Source: Zygnema cylindricum
Lineage: Eukaryota > Streptophyta > Zygnematophyceae > Zygnematales > Zygnemataceae
Direction of reading: 5' to 3'
Assembly: GCA_037447655.1 (NCBI GenBank)
Contig: JBBHKE010002227.1
Coordinates: 290,763 to 336,697 of the forward strand
Length of the DNA: 45,935 bases
Numbering within the stretch: the stretch's first letter is position 1; every line of letters starts with the position of its first letter. A program made the translations under genes and the position numbers. The notes under the pieces were generated by a model. That model was not told the origin of the DNA. It saw only the letters and a list, made by a program, of their open reading frames with translations, and ran no database searches. Shown here one piece after another: positions 9,855 to 20,009 of this stretch.

Positions 9855-10630
9855 CAGTGCATCCGCCGGGTTTGTCTTGCTCGGCTTATAGTGAATGACA
9901 AGTTCCGGGCCGAAGGTCTAAAGAAACGTCATCCATCGCACTTGTTTCTTGGACAACTTCGGGTTTTTTGCAGGTACTGTAGGGCGTGGTGATTCATGAT
10001 AACTATGATCCGCTTTCGCTGAACATAACATTTACAAACCTCCAACGCATTGATGATCGCAATTGTCTCTTTTTCATGGGTGGCCCAGTTAAGCTCCGTT
10101 GCTTTTAGTTTTCGACTATCGTAGGCAATGGGTTGTAGGCCTTTTCCCTGATCCTGCATAACGATCGCTACAATAGTCGTATCGCCGGAGTCTGTAATTA
10201 TCGTCCAAGGTAAGTCCAGGTCGGGAACAGCTAACACAGGGGCGGTAACCAACCGCTCCTTTAGCGTGTTAAAAGCTGTCCCTTGCGCTGATTTCCACTA
10301 GTAGGGTACGTCATTTTTGAGTAACTCCGTGAGTGGTGCAGCGATTTTTGCCGAACCTTCGACAAAAGGTCGATAGTAGGTGCATAATCCCAGAAAGCTC
10401 CGTAATTCCGTAATATTCGCTAGCTGCGACCACTCTTTCACAACCCTCGTTTTGTTCGGATCCACTGCGATTCCGTCTTGGCTCACAACATGGCCTAAAA
10501 ACTCAATTTGATCCTTCAAGAAGTCGCATTTACTCCTCTTCGCGTACAACTTGTTCTCTCGAAGGACTTGTTGGAGCGTCCGCAGGTGATTTATATGATC
10601 CTCCAGCGTTCGGCTATACACGAATATGTC
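9855..10630 (-). pseudogene. pol: gypsy-1 RT (C-terminal part) and RNase H
   Basis: The - strand resumes at 10630 with IFVYSRTLEDHINHLR, continuing directly from the FLDDI found at 21119. RT thumb: YAKRSKCDFLKDQIEFLGHVVS and LRSFLGLCTYYRPFVE. RNase H follows (TIITDSGDTTI, PIAYDSRKLKATELN, HEKETIAII). The usual TDH motif reads MNHHAL, so one conserved Asp is Asn. A stop near 10299 and a frameshift near 9925 break the frame. Confidence 0.85.
10626..10630. repeat. Target-site duplication of C (left copy)
   Basis: ATGTC precedes TGAAATTC, the first bases of element C, and is repeated at 21119-21123 after AACA. Read on the - strand, the site lies within the codons of the RT Asp-Asp-Ile motif. Confidence 0.9.
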
Positions 10631-10868
10631 TGAAATTCTATGGGCTCCATTGCCCACAAAATTCGCAGATCCAAAAGAAGCTTATCTAGATAGTGCCGAC
10701 TCCAAGTTGATATAAACCCAAATGAATGATCCCTTGAAATTTGAATCCCAATACACCTTCACCCCTGTGAAGAGAAGACCTTCTGTGTGCTTAGTTCCAC
10801 CACAGAATGCAAAGCTTGAATATGTGTTTTGGACAATATTCCCCACTTTGACTTTCCCACTGAATAAG

Positions 10869-10916
10869 TGCCACCCTGGCACGCAAAGACTCTGACCGAC
10901 TACACCTTTGTGTAGC
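10869..10916 (-). other. Leader hairpins HP2 and HP3 in C 3' LTR
   Basis: HP2 stem CTACAC/GTGTAG and HP3 stem GTGCCA/TGGCAC are both perfect six-base stems. Compared with the A family (CTTCAC/GTGAAG and CTGCCA/TGGCAG), the changed bases are changed on both sides of the stem. Confidence 0.6.
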
Positions 10917-11231
10917 TTGGACCCCCCTGAGTACGCAGCAAAAAGAATTGCTGAATTTGCTCACGCGAGCATTAAGTTATGGCTGGTCAAAGATGACCTT
11001 TATAGTTACAAGCTCTCTTAGAGAGAGGTACCAAAAAATCACTAAGTCTTAGTCTGCCTACTCATGACTACGTACTACTAAACCCTAGTCCAATAGGAAC
11101 ACTATATAGTAGAAGAAGGTACGATGGGCGATGTACTTATTGTACGGCCATTGTACGACATGGTCTACAAGGTGACATGTGCCAAATCAAGAGCCATGGT
11201 TCCTCCTCCCATCTTCTCCGGTGTCAAATAA

Positions 11232-11236
11232 TGTGG
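11232..11236. repeat. Target-site duplication of A2 (left copy)
   Basis: TGTGG before TGTAGAAATT is repeated at 17645-17649 after TTTCA. The empty site in the C LTR would read AATAATGTGGCGCC, agreeing with AATAATGTTGCGCC in the other C LTR. Confidence 0.9.
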
Positions 11237-12284
11237 TGTAGAAATTAATGGTCCATTATTAAGTATTTTCTAGGTCTAAATAGAAAGAAGCCGAGGTAGT
11301 CTACCTCTAACTTCTCTCCCCAAGTCTTTAACTTGTCGCAGTCATTGAGAAATTGGAGAGGGAGCTAGAGCCATGGCTACCTAGGCTATCCAGAGGTTTT
11401 ACGGGAAATATATATTAGTTAGGGGTTTTATTTAAAAGGTATGTGCCGGCCACATGATTTGATCCTGGTACCTGCCGGCTAGCAAACCGCCGGTAGCCAG
11501 TAGCCTTAGCCGTTAACTCTAAAACTAGTGTTACGTAACATATAGTTCGATAATTAATTAAACATTATTAGTTTGGATAATTCATTTAACTGTAACTGTT
11601 TACGGGATACATAGATCCAGTAATGTCAAAGTACGGATTACGGTACGAATTGGAAACGAATACCGCGCATTTATTTATTTACCGAAACGAATACCGCGCA
11701 TGTATTTATTACGGCTACGATTAAATGTGAATTTAATCGGACGGCCGGAATTAACGCCGAGATCGTAGAAGAGGATTTTGGCGGTTTGTGGTCATCCCCA
11801 CATCGGATGACACGTGGCGGAGTTACATTAGATCGCGGCATCTCCGAGGATTACAGGAGCGAATCCGGACATACCACGTGTCGACATTAAGGCCATGTCG
11901 TAAAGTGTCCGTACAAAAAGAACACCAGCAACTCTACTTTTGTGTACGGAATTGTTATCTGATTGGTTCCGTACATCAGTAGATAGAGTGTGTGAGAGAG
12001 ATAGGACTAAGAAAAATTAGGATATAGGACCCTCTCTCCCAGAGAGCTTCTGTACAAAAGGTCAACTTTGACCCTCTATAACTTACTACTCAAGGGAGCA
12101 AATTCAGAGATTCTTTTTGCTATCGACTCAAAGGAGTCTTCCCTTTACAAAAACTGAAGTTGGTCAGAGTTTTTTTTTGCCATGGTGGCAATTATTTTTG
12201 CTGAAACACAAAGGGGTCAGGGTTATCCTAGAGGCTTCTTAGAAGCTATCCACTCTGAGGACTTATGGAGGTCTCAGAGTTTCA
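11237..12284 (+). repeat. A2 5' LTR
   Basis: TGTAGAAATT to TTTCA. GA-rich/CCATGG block near 11355-11378, antisense tRNA-like module 11441-11518, CACGTG near 11812 and 11876, GTAC cores and ATTGG near 11910-11975. HP1 and HP2 are decayed in this copy. Confidence 0.92.
11441..11518 (-). other. Antisense tRNA-like module in A2 5' LTR
   Basis: On the - strand an A-box-like TTAACGGCTAAGG (complement of 11504-11516), a GC-rich middle, and a degenerate B-box ACCAGGATCAAATCA. Confidence 0.45.
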
Positions 12285-12299
12285 GGTTATAGGCCCACC
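12285..12299 (+). promoter_or_regulatory. A2 primer-binding site, gag start codon lost
   Basis: GGTTATAGGCCCACC directly follows the LTR. One G-to-A change both mismatches the initiator tRNA anticodon arm and turns the gag ATG (12289-12291) into ATA. One substitution hits both functions. Confidence 0.8.
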
Positions 12300-13345
12300 C
12301 TCTAGGGTACCAATCTTTAATGGAACTGGCTTCGTATATTGGGAAAGTATGATGATAGGAGCTCTATGCGAAAAAAGGTTTTGGGGGATAGTAGGTGGAC
12401 GGCTGGGGTGTTCATCACGTCTTTGAATCCCTCCAAGGTTTGGAGGAAGCAGATTCACCAGGAAAGAGGATCCACCTTCAACGAAAGAAACAAAAGCAGG
12501 AGAGGTGGTGGACAAAGGAAAGGAGAAGGAGGCGACCACACCAATAGCAACTAGTTCCGCATTCATGTCACCTATTTCGAAGAACGATGAGAATGATACT
12601 GAAACATGGGACTTCAACAATATGGCGGCAAAGCACTTCATCCTACGCCATCTCAGTCAAGGACTTGCATGTCCTCATTTGCAGGTAGAAACGACATCCG
12701 ATCTTTGGACAGCTCTCATAGAGATGTACCGAAGTGGAACGATTCAGCAACAACAGTTAGCTGATCAGAAAGTTAAGGAGTATGTATACAAAGGGGGGAA
12801 GATGCTAGATTTTTGCAATGAGCTTGCTACACTCTTCATGGAGCTAGAGAGTGCGGGAAAAGATTTTAGTGAAAAAGAAAAGGTTAAATGTTTACTAATG
12901 AAGTTACCCGATGAGTTCGAGAACATAGTCAACCGTGTGTAGGACTTGCTAGACTGAAAGTGGATATGGAACTCAGTGTAGGGATGATTCTCGTTCGAAG
13001 AATACGATTGAGATCCAAAGGGGGGGAAAGAGTGGCCAAGCCTTGTCAACTGCGACCGATTGGAGGAACAAGGATTCCCGGAAACCGGTCGGAAAATATA
13101 GGGGGAGGGAGCAGATTAATCAGACCAACGAGTTCGGACCAAGGGCTCCCAAAGGTTTATGTCATTTTTGTAAGAAACCTGGGCACTATATGGCAGAGTG
13201 CACTAAGCTAACCGACAAAGGAGGGGCAGACTTGTGGTACCCTAAGAGGAAAGAAAAAGGCCCTTGTGACACAGGTACATGAGGAGGAAGACGATGAGCT
13301 CCTTTTAGATGAGGAGTTGGAGGCAAAAAACTAGGTCGAAATTCC
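12289..13345 (+). pseudogene. gag: A2 gag
   Basis: Homologous to A1 gag throughout. The start is ATA. A TGA stop near 12424 breaks the N-terminal domain. A 145-codon frame (12505-12942) covers the capsid core (AAKHFILRHL, LADQKVKEYVYKGGKMLD, LLMKLPDEFENIV). Stops near 12940 and 12956 and frameshifts follow. The zinc knuckle CHFCKKPGHYMAEC at about 13160-13203 is complete. At A1's first gag stop (3191-3193) A2 still has a sense codon, so A1's TGA there is private to A1. Confidence 0.86.
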
Positions 13346-14600
13346 ACGAGGCACAAATGTGCTTATGGTGGATTGAAAGGTGAAGCAGGCTGGATTGTAG
13401 ATTCAGGTGCCTCCATGCACATGTGTAAGGATAGGCACCTATTCACTAAGATAAGAAAGATTCCCACCGTAGAGATAGAGTTCGGGGATGGGAGGATAGT
13501 CACCACTACACGTGTAGGATCGGTAGATTTGAAAGTGTTAGTAGAAGGAAAGACATCCATAGTAACATTCTTCGATGTATTGTTTATTCCGGAGCTGAAC
13601 AAAAACCTCATCTCTACATCCGTATTAGATGATAAGGGATTTCTTACTAGCACTAGGGAAGGAGTCTTTACTGCTAGTTTTGAGGAGGATGTCTATTTCA
13701 TTGCTGAGAAAGGTAGCTATGGGATGTTTAGGCTAGTTTTAAGTAATGAAAAGAAGAAACTTTATTATGCTTGTGTTCATGATATTATGATGTGGCATAA
13801 GAGGCTTTGGCATGTGAAACTAGACAAGTTAAGAGAGATGAAAAAGATGGGAGTGGTGGAAGGGATTAAGTTCAGTGAGAATGATAATATAAGTGATTGT
13901 AGTGGATGTGCTCAAGATAAAACACATAGACTACCGTTTCCTAAAAAAGCCTCCTATAAGGGAGAAAAAATTCTAGATCTAGTACATACGGATATTTAGG
14001 GACCAGCTAAAGTTCCCTCACCGAGGGGGAAGAGATTTATGATGACTATCACTGATGATTGGACTCGATATTCCTGAGTGTATTTTTTGAAAAACAAGTC
14101 CGAAGCTCAGGATTGTTTTAGACAATATAAAGCATGGAGCGAAAAACTCCATGAAACTCCTATCAAGAGAATAAAGAGTGACAATGGTGGAGAGTATACT
14201 TCTAAACAGTTTGAGGATTTTTTGAGGGAAGATGGGGTCCAACACCAAAAGACAGTTCCAGAAAACTAGGAACAAAATGGGGTAGCTGAAATGTTAAATA
14301 GAACACTAAGTGATAGTGCTAGAAGTATGTTGTCAGATAAGAAGATAAGAAAAAGGTTTTGGGCAGAAGCAATGAACTGTGCTAATTACCTCAAAAATAG
14401 AGTTCTTACTTCAGCTATAAAAGATCAAACACCTTATGAGAGATGGACAGGCCGGAAACCAGACATATCTCACTTAAAGGTTTTCGGCAGTCAAGTATTC
14501 AGTCTAGTTAGAGATCGGTCTAATTAGAAGCTAGATCCTAGAGGAAAACCAAGATTCTTATTAGGATATGATGAGGATGTTAAAGGATATAGATTTTATG
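13346..14600 (+). pseudogene. pol: A2 protease and integrase
   Basis: Protease WIVDSGASMHMC near 13392-13428 in an open frame of 208 codons ending at 13999. The pre-integrase region has WHKRLWHVKLDKLREM, where one expected Gly-His spacing residue is changed, and CSGCAQDKTHRLPF. The first catalytic Asp is in VHTDI, followed at once by TAG at 13997-13999 where the family has Trp (as in M3). The second Asp is in IKSDNGGEYTSKQF; the Glu is in GVAEMLNRTL. Further stops lie near 14075, 14267 and 14525. Confidence 0.86.
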
Positions 14601-16601
14601 ATCTAAAAGGGGAAGATATAATCTTAGTAAAGCATCTAATAGTTATGGATGAAGGAAAGTCTGTGGATCCTTTCAAATATACCAAGTCACTAAAAATCAG
14701 ATTTGAGTCAAAAAATTCCGATGACTTTGAGTTTCCTAACTATCCAAGTTTTAGAGAAGATGACATTCTTGCAGGTACAAATCAAACCGAAAAGGACTCG
14801 GCTGTGGAAACTCCAGTGACAATTCTACTCGAAGCGGAAGACGTGGTGGAAATTGATTCGGAATCAAGGGATAGGGGAGAAGTCGAGTTTGTTAGAAAGA
14901 ATCCACGAGAATCATCTATTCCTGCCTTAGATTTTGATGGGGGAAGGAGAAGTAGCAAAAGACTGCAAGAAAAACAGGTTAATAACAAGGTAACTAAACT
15001 ATCTCATCAAGATGAACCTCAAACTTATGGAGAGGCGACGACTTGTCCAGAAAGAAATCGGTGGAAGACAGCCATTAATGAGGAGATGGCCTCAATTATG
15101 GCAGCCGATACTTGGGAGCTGGTGGATTGTCCACCTAACCGAAAACGAATCGATAGTAAGTGGGTTTTCAAATTAAAATTAAACCCAGATAACACAATCG
15201 AGCGCTACAAGGCCAGATTAGTAGCAAAGGGATTTACACAAAAGGAGGGAATTGACTACGAGGAAACCTTTGCCCCGGTGGTCAGATTTCCCTCCGTCCG
15301 CATACTTCTAAGCCTGGCAGCAGCGGAAGACATGGAAGTGCACCAGATGGACATCAAAACAGCCTTTTTGCATGGAGAATTGGAAGAGGAGATCTTCATG
15401 CGACAACCCGAAGGTTTTGTGGAGGAATGAGAGGAGAGCAAGGTATGCCGGCTGATTAAATCTCTTTATGGTTTGAAACACGCGCCTCGACAGTGGAATA
15501 AGAAGCTTGATGAGTTTCTTACCGGTCTGGGATATTTCCGGATAAGCTCAGATCACTCAATCTATGTTTTCGAAGATGAGGAAGGTTTTATATTTATTGT
15601 AATTTATGTTGATGATTTGCTTGTTTTAAATAAATCAATGGAAAAAAATTAATAAACTAAAAACTAATCTTAAGGGGAGATTTGAAATGAAGGATATGGG
15701 GGAAGCAAAATATATTTTTGGAATTCATGTAGAAAGAGACCGAAAAAGAAAAATTATAAGATTTACTCAAAAGGAAGCAATAGGGAACATGCTTGAAAAA
15801 TTTCAAATGGATAAAGCTAATAGTTGTACAACTCTAATGGAGTTGAAGAAAAGAAGTGAGGGGAGTGAGGAAAAAAGAGTCATAGTCTTATATGAGGAAT
15901 TATCTCTTGAAGAACAGAAGTTCATGGAGACTATTCCTTACAGGCAAGTATTGGGAAGTCTAATCTATTTTATGAATTGTACTCGGCCGGATTTAGCTGC
16001 AGCTGTAAGAGTGCTGAGTAGAAGTCTAAATGCTTCCACTAAGAGGGATTGGGAGGCAGCTAAGAGAGTCTTTAGATACTTGATAAGAACTAGGGATCTA
16101 GGATTGCATTTGGGTGGGGAGAATAGTGACATCACTACTTGGAGTGATGCCAGTTATGGTGATGCTCCGATGAGGAGATGTACTTCTGGATATGTATTTT
16201 ATGTGGGTGATGGGGCTTGCAGTTGGAGTAGCAAACGGCAAAAAGTTATTGCTTTGTCCACCATGGAGGCTTAGTATATGGCCTCTTGCTCTGCTGTAAA
16301 AGAATTGATGTGGGTCAAGTCTTTGCTTGGTGAGCTTGGTCACCTTAAGAGTGGTGTGCAGAAAATATTTTGTGATAATCAGGCAGCAATCGATATTTCA
16401 GCCAATCCTAAACATCATTTTAAAGCCAAACACATGAACATCAGACTCAGCTTTGTTAGAGAGAAAGTAGAAAACAAAATAATCAGTTTAGAGTACCGAC
16501 CAGATAGTGAGATGGTAGCATATATGATGACCAAACCTGTGCCTTCCCCTAAGCTAATTTTCTGCAGGGAGAAGTGTCGTCTGAAATTAAAGATTGACTA
16601 G
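14601..16601 (+). pseudogene. pol: A2 reverse transcriptase and RNase H
   Basis: A 261-codon frame (14645-15430) spans the linker GGRRSSKRLQEK, the RT entry WELVDCPPNRKRIDSKWVFK and MDIKTAFLHGELEEEIF, ending at a TGA at 15428. RT continues with SLYGLKHAPRQWNKKL and the catalytic YVDD near 15606-15617. A base gain in an A-run near 15650 shifts the frame. RNase H has WSDASYGDAPMRRCTSGYV, a TAG at 16272 where the family has a sense codon before YMA, then FCDNQAAIDISANPKHHFK. It ends at 16601. Confidence 0.88.
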
Positions 16602-16603
16602 AA

Positions 16604-16614
16604 AATAAGGGGAG
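16604..16614 (+). other. A2 polypurine tract
   Basis: AATAAGGGGAG immediately before the 3' LTR, identical to A1. Confidence 0.8.
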
Positions 16615-16818
16615 TGTAGAAATGAATGGTCCATTTAAAAGTGTTTTCTAGGTCTTAATAGAAAGAAGCCGAGGCAGTCAACCTCTAACTTCTCTCTCCA
16701 AGTCTCAAACTTGTCGCAGTCACTGAGAAATTGGAGAGGGAGCTAGAGCCATGGCTACCTAGGCTATCCAAAGGTTTTGCGGGAATTTTATATTAGTTAG
16801 GGGTTTTAACTAAAAGGT

Positions 16819-16894
16819 ATGTGCCGACCACATGATTTGATCCTAGTACCTGCAGTCTGGCAGACTGCTAAGAGCCGGTAGCCTTAGCCGTTAA
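16819..16894 (-). other. Antisense tRNA-like module in A2 3' LTR
   Basis: A-box-like TTAACGGCTAAGG on the - strand. The B-box is degenerate (GGATCAAATCATG). The middle differs from the 5' LTR copy (CAGTCTGGCAGACTG), so the putative anticodon region evolves quickly. Confidence 0.4.
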
Positions 16895-17489
16895 CTCCAG
16901 AACTAGTGTTACGTAATTAATTAAACATTATCAGTTTGGATAAGTCATTTAACTGTAACTGTTTACAGGATACATATTTCCAGTAATGTAAAAGTACGGA
17001 TTATGGTACGGATTGGAAACGAATACGCGCATTTATTTATTTACCGAAACGAATACCACGCATGTATTTAGTACGGCTACGATTAAATGTGAATTTAATC
17101 GGACGGCCAGAATTAACGTCGAGATCGCGGAAGATGATTTCAGCCGTTTGTGGTCATCACCATATCGGATGACACGTGGCGGAGTAACATTGGATCGCGG
17201 CATCTCCGAGGATTACAGGAGCAATCCGGACATACCACGTGTCGACATTAAAGCCAGGTTGTACAGTGTCCATACAGAAAGTAAATCGACAGCTGTACTT
17301 TTGTGTACGGAACTGTTATCTGATTGGTTCCGTACATCAGTAGATAGAGTCTGTGAGAGAGATAGGACTTAGAAAAATTAGGATATAGGACCCTCTCTCC
17401 CAGAGAGCTTTTGTACAAAAGGTTAACTTTGACCCTCCATAACTTACTGCTCAGGGGAGCAAATTCAGAGATTCTTTTTGCTATCGAGT

Positions 17490-17551
17490 CAAGGGAGTCT
17501 TGCCTTCACAAGGGTGAAGTTGGTCAGAGTTTTTGTCTGCCAAGGTGGCAG
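17490..17551 (+). other. Leader hairpin cassette in A2 3' LTR
   Basis: HP1 GAGTC-AAGG-GAGTC (first arm mutated from GACTC), HP2 CTTCAC-AAGG-GTGAAG at 17504-17519 (perfect) and HP3 CTGCCA-AGG-TGGCAG at 17537-17551 (perfect). Confidence 0.6.
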
Positions 17552-17649
17552 TTAGTTTTGCTGAAACACAAAGGGGTCAGGGTTATCCCAGAGGCTTCTT
17601 GGAAGCTGTCCACTCTAAGGACTTATGGAGGTCTCAGAGTTTCATGTGG

Positions 17650-18124
17650 CGCCACGTGGCACCGCGTTACGCTATCCCCAAAGGCCTCCGAAAGCTTATT
17701 GCGGGTGGCAGCTGTAATGGTGGCCGTCCGATAAGTCGTATTTATAGGGCTTCGATTCGCTTCCATGCATTAATTGATTAATGCGCGTTTTTGTTAGTCT
17801 CCTGCGAATTAGTCTTTTGAATAAATAGGTAAATATGCGTGAAAGTTTCCACGTGTATCGTTTTGTTAGTGACATAATGGATAAAACGTTGGTATATTTA
17901 GTAGCCTCAGTCCCAGTTGAAATCCGGTCGGCGGCGATATTTTTTAAACTAGTAAAATACTTCTAAATCATGCCTCTTTCTAAATGATGTGGCAGCATGA
18001 AGTGCCTTTAGTCCTCTCTTTCTCTCTTACATTTTAACTAAAATATGAAGTGAACTATTAGTCACCACTTTTCAACAATCTATTTATTTTTCAATCAGAC
18101 CTAGAAAATGCATAAATTTTAACC
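17650..18124 (-). repeat. C 3' LTR, proximal piece (U3 side)
   Basis: Continuation of the C LTR beyond A2. It ends on the + strand at AAATTTTAACC, where the other LTR has AAATTGCAACA, so the terminal CA has mutated. One tRNA-like module lies at 17869-17935. A 95-base block at 17680-17774 has no counterpart in the 5' LTR of C; see findings. Confidence 0.85.
17869..17935 (+). other. Antisense tRNA-like module in C 3' LTR
   Basis: Lies on the + strand, opposite to the element. A-box-like CATAATGGATAAAACG and a decayed B-box AGTTGAAATCC; the 5' LTR copy reads GGTTCAAATCC. Confidence 0.45.
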
Positions 18125-18136
18125 TCCTTTATTTTC
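18125..18136 (-). other. C polypurine tract
   Basis: On the - strand AAAATAAAGGA abuts the 3' LTR at the same position as the tracts of A1, A2 and M3. Confidence 0.6.
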
Positions 18137-18201
18137 CTAGTCTACTTTCTTTCCCTCCACTAAACCACAAACTTTTTCTTTTTTTTTTTCTTCTTTTTTC
18201 T

Positions 18202-18447
18202 TTATTTTTCCTCATAAAACTGTAAGTGAATACCCTTGTATTTAAAGAAGTGTATTAGATGAACCGAAATAATAATTACATCACACATTTTATTTTGCAT
18301 GCCATTTTTCATAAATCCGAGAAAATACTTTATCCACCTCATTTCTTTTTCATCCACACCAAATCCAGTTTCCCTCTTGCAATTCAAACAGCCAGCCCCA
18401 TCTCCAATCTGCAACACATACCCATATGCTAACCCTCTTGCATGCAC
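18202..18447 (-). pseudogene. C RNase H remnant
   Basis: An 81-codon frame resembling the end of copia RNase H with gaps: YGYVLQIGDGAGCLNCKRE matches GYVLYVGDGACCWSSKQQ of A1, MRWIKYFLGFM matches MWVKSLLGEL, and HLIHFFKYKGIHLQFYEEK matches HHFKAKHMDIRLNFVREK. The catalytic Glu block and the second Asp region are missing. It overlaps the end of the fusion ORF in another frame. It shows that C kept the 3' coding end while losing the middle. Confidence 0.65.
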
Positions 18448-19289
18448 ACCTTCATAAATGCCATCACTCCCTTAAGTGATGTCAAACCCATTACCCCCAA
18501 ACTTTCCCAAAAAACAAGTGTCCCCATGAAGTTCCTCATAAGATCTACGTCTTCCTTACTCATATTTTTATCCATGATACTCACCCCATTTTCTGAACTT
18601 TCCTCACTCTCTCCCATGGAATTCTTTCCACTCTCACTTTCTATAATGATTCCCAAAGAGTATTTCTCCTCCCCTAAACTTTTCATTAAATATTTATTTT
18701 CTCCCCTATCTTTTAAAACCCCCTCTAGTTTTACTTCTCCCCTTTCCTCGAAATCCGTTGAAGTCTCCCTTTCCAACCAGTTTTCTGTTTCCAAAGTATC
18801 TATAGAATTATCCTCATTATTTTTATTTCCCACAAGTACCTCCCTTCCCTTTACTTCCCTTATATCTCCAAAAGCACATCGTTGCTTTCGTGTAATTTTT
18901 GTGTACTTCTCTCTCTTCTCCATTCTACCGATGTGAAGTAGCTCCAAGATTTCTTCATCCTCTTTCTCCTCTTCTCCTTCTACCTCCTCATTCACATTCC
19001 AACTTCTAAGATCTTCCAAACAAGGACACTCCTCCATATAGTGACCCGGTTCTCTATAAAAGAAGCAAACCCCTTTTTTCAAAGCTCCTCTTTCTTTTCC
19101 TCTCCCTCTCTTTCCACCAAAGTTCGGATAAAGTTTACCTTCGTCTCTCTTCCTCTCATCACGCTTCCGCTCGTCACCGCCGTTCCTCTCATCATGCTTC
19201 CGCCAATCACCACCAGTTGTAAATGCATTCACCCTGTCACTTCCCCTACGAAGCTCCAAAGTGCTTTCCCTCACAAGAATTATCCCCAT
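18429..19289 (-). CDS. C fusion ORF: nucleocapsid joined to protease and RT scraps
   Basis: An uninterrupted 286-codon frame. N-terminal part: MGIILVRESTLELRRG, the family's gag linker, then a highly charged repeat (DERKRDERKRDEGK). Next is a damaged zinc knuckle CFFYREPGHYMEEC, where the second Cys is Tyr, then an acidic Glu-rich segment. RCAFGDIREV is what normally precedes protease, but the DSGAS core is missing. The C-terminal part holds YLMKSLGEEKYSLGIIIESE, the RT segment MKDLGEAKYILGIQVERD in eroded form. Integrase is absent. It may be a chance-open relic or a retained non-autonomous product. Confidence 0.55.
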   Translation of the reverse strand: MGIILVRESTLELRRGSDRVNAFTTGGDWRKHDERNGGDERKRDERKRDEGKLYPNFGGKRGRGKERGALKKGVCFFYREPGHYMEECPCLEDLRSWNVNEEVEGEEEKEDEEILELLHIGRMEKREKYTKITRKQRCAFGDIREVKGREVLVGNKNNEDNSIDTLETENWLERETSTDFEERGEVKLEGVLKDRGENKYLMKSLGEEKYSLGIIIESESGKNSMGESEESSENGVSIMDKNMSKEDVDLMRNFMGTLVFWESLGVMGLTSLKGVMAFMKVCMQEG

Positions 19290-19298
19290 GGTAAAGCT

Positions 19299-20009
19299 TC
19301 AAGTCCATGAGGAGCCACCCATTGCCTGCATACGATAAATGATGTTTGCGTACTCATCTAGGATTTTCATGAGTAGTGTATTAATCTTTCTCTCCTCAGA
19401 CTCTACATATCCTACACTAGCAAGCTTAACATATAACGCGGCAATATCATTGCAAAACTCTATCATGCTACCGCCTTTATAAACATAGGCCACTATTTCC
19501 TGTTTTACTAGCTGCTGCCTCTGAATAGTCTCACTGTTACAAATCTGACTTAGTGCTTCCCAGATTTCCGAAGACTTAGTTAGACTTAAAAGAGTGATAG
19601 CTATGGACTTAGACACATATCTTAGTATGAGATGTTTTGCTATAGTGTTTTTATACTCCCAAATTTTTTTATCATTTTCTTCAGTTTTACTTATAACCCC
19701 TCTAAGTGGAGCTATGGCGAAGAGCATAGCTCCCCCCACCATAGGTTTCCCTTTATCCTTCTCCCCTTTCCCCCCTTCCATGGCAATATTTTTCCCTTTA
19801 CCTTTCGTTCCATCTGAAATACAGTTGGTTTTCTGGGAGGCCCCTTATGAATCTCTGTTGTGAGTTCCACTAAATCTCGGTGATGGACACCTCATTTGTC
19901 CCGAAACAATTCCCCACAAGTGCTTTTCGAAAGGCAACCCCTCCATCGTAAAATCCCAATAAGTGAAGTCTGTTCCATCAAACATAGGCACCCTAGATGG
20001 TGGGCCCAT
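19299..20009 (-). pseudogene. gag: C gag (capsid)
   Basis: Starts at the primer-site ATG (20009): MGPPSRVPMFDGTDFTYWDF ... HLWGIVSGQ, stopping at 19845. A second frame from 19781 to 19299 gives the capsid core (IAKHLILRYVSKSIAITLL, YVYKGGSMIEFCNDIAALY, LLMKILDEYANIIYRMQ) with a stop before the nucleocapsid frame. The first frame is open upstream of the ATG, through the primer site into the LTR up to 20102. Confidence 0.83.

Larger units (their letters stand above)
10631..11236 (-). repeat. C 3' LTR, distal piece (U5/R side)
   Basis: Reads on the - strand to AGAATTTCA at 10631. It carries CTATAAAG (TATA; complement of 10998-11005), HP2 CTACAC-AAAG-GTGTAG (complement of 10901-10916), HP3 GTGCCA-GGG-TGGCAC (10869-10883) and GTAC cores near 11137-11158. 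A2 interrupts it at 11236. Confidence 0.88.
11237..17644 (+). mobile_element. A2: full-length Ty1/copia element nested in C
   Basis: Same family as A1, 6.4 kb: 5' LTR 11237-12284, primer site 12285-12299, coding region to 16601, polypurine tract 16604-16614, 3' LTR 16615-17644, TSD TGTGG. It is the third nesting level (A2 in C in gypsy-1), so it is younger than C's integration. The coding region has many stops and the gag start codon is mutated. Confidence 0.93.
16615..17644 (+). repeat. A2 3' LTR
   Basis: TGTAGAAATG to TTTCA. It keeps the best A-family leader cassette. Antisense tRNA-like module 16819-16894, CACGTG near 17174 and 17237, GTAC cores around 17300-17335. Confidence 0.92.

Noticed and set aside
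18442-19310. + strand Ser/Pro/Leu-rich frames across element C
   Set aside because: Antisense of the purine-rich gag/fusion ORF; no independent features.
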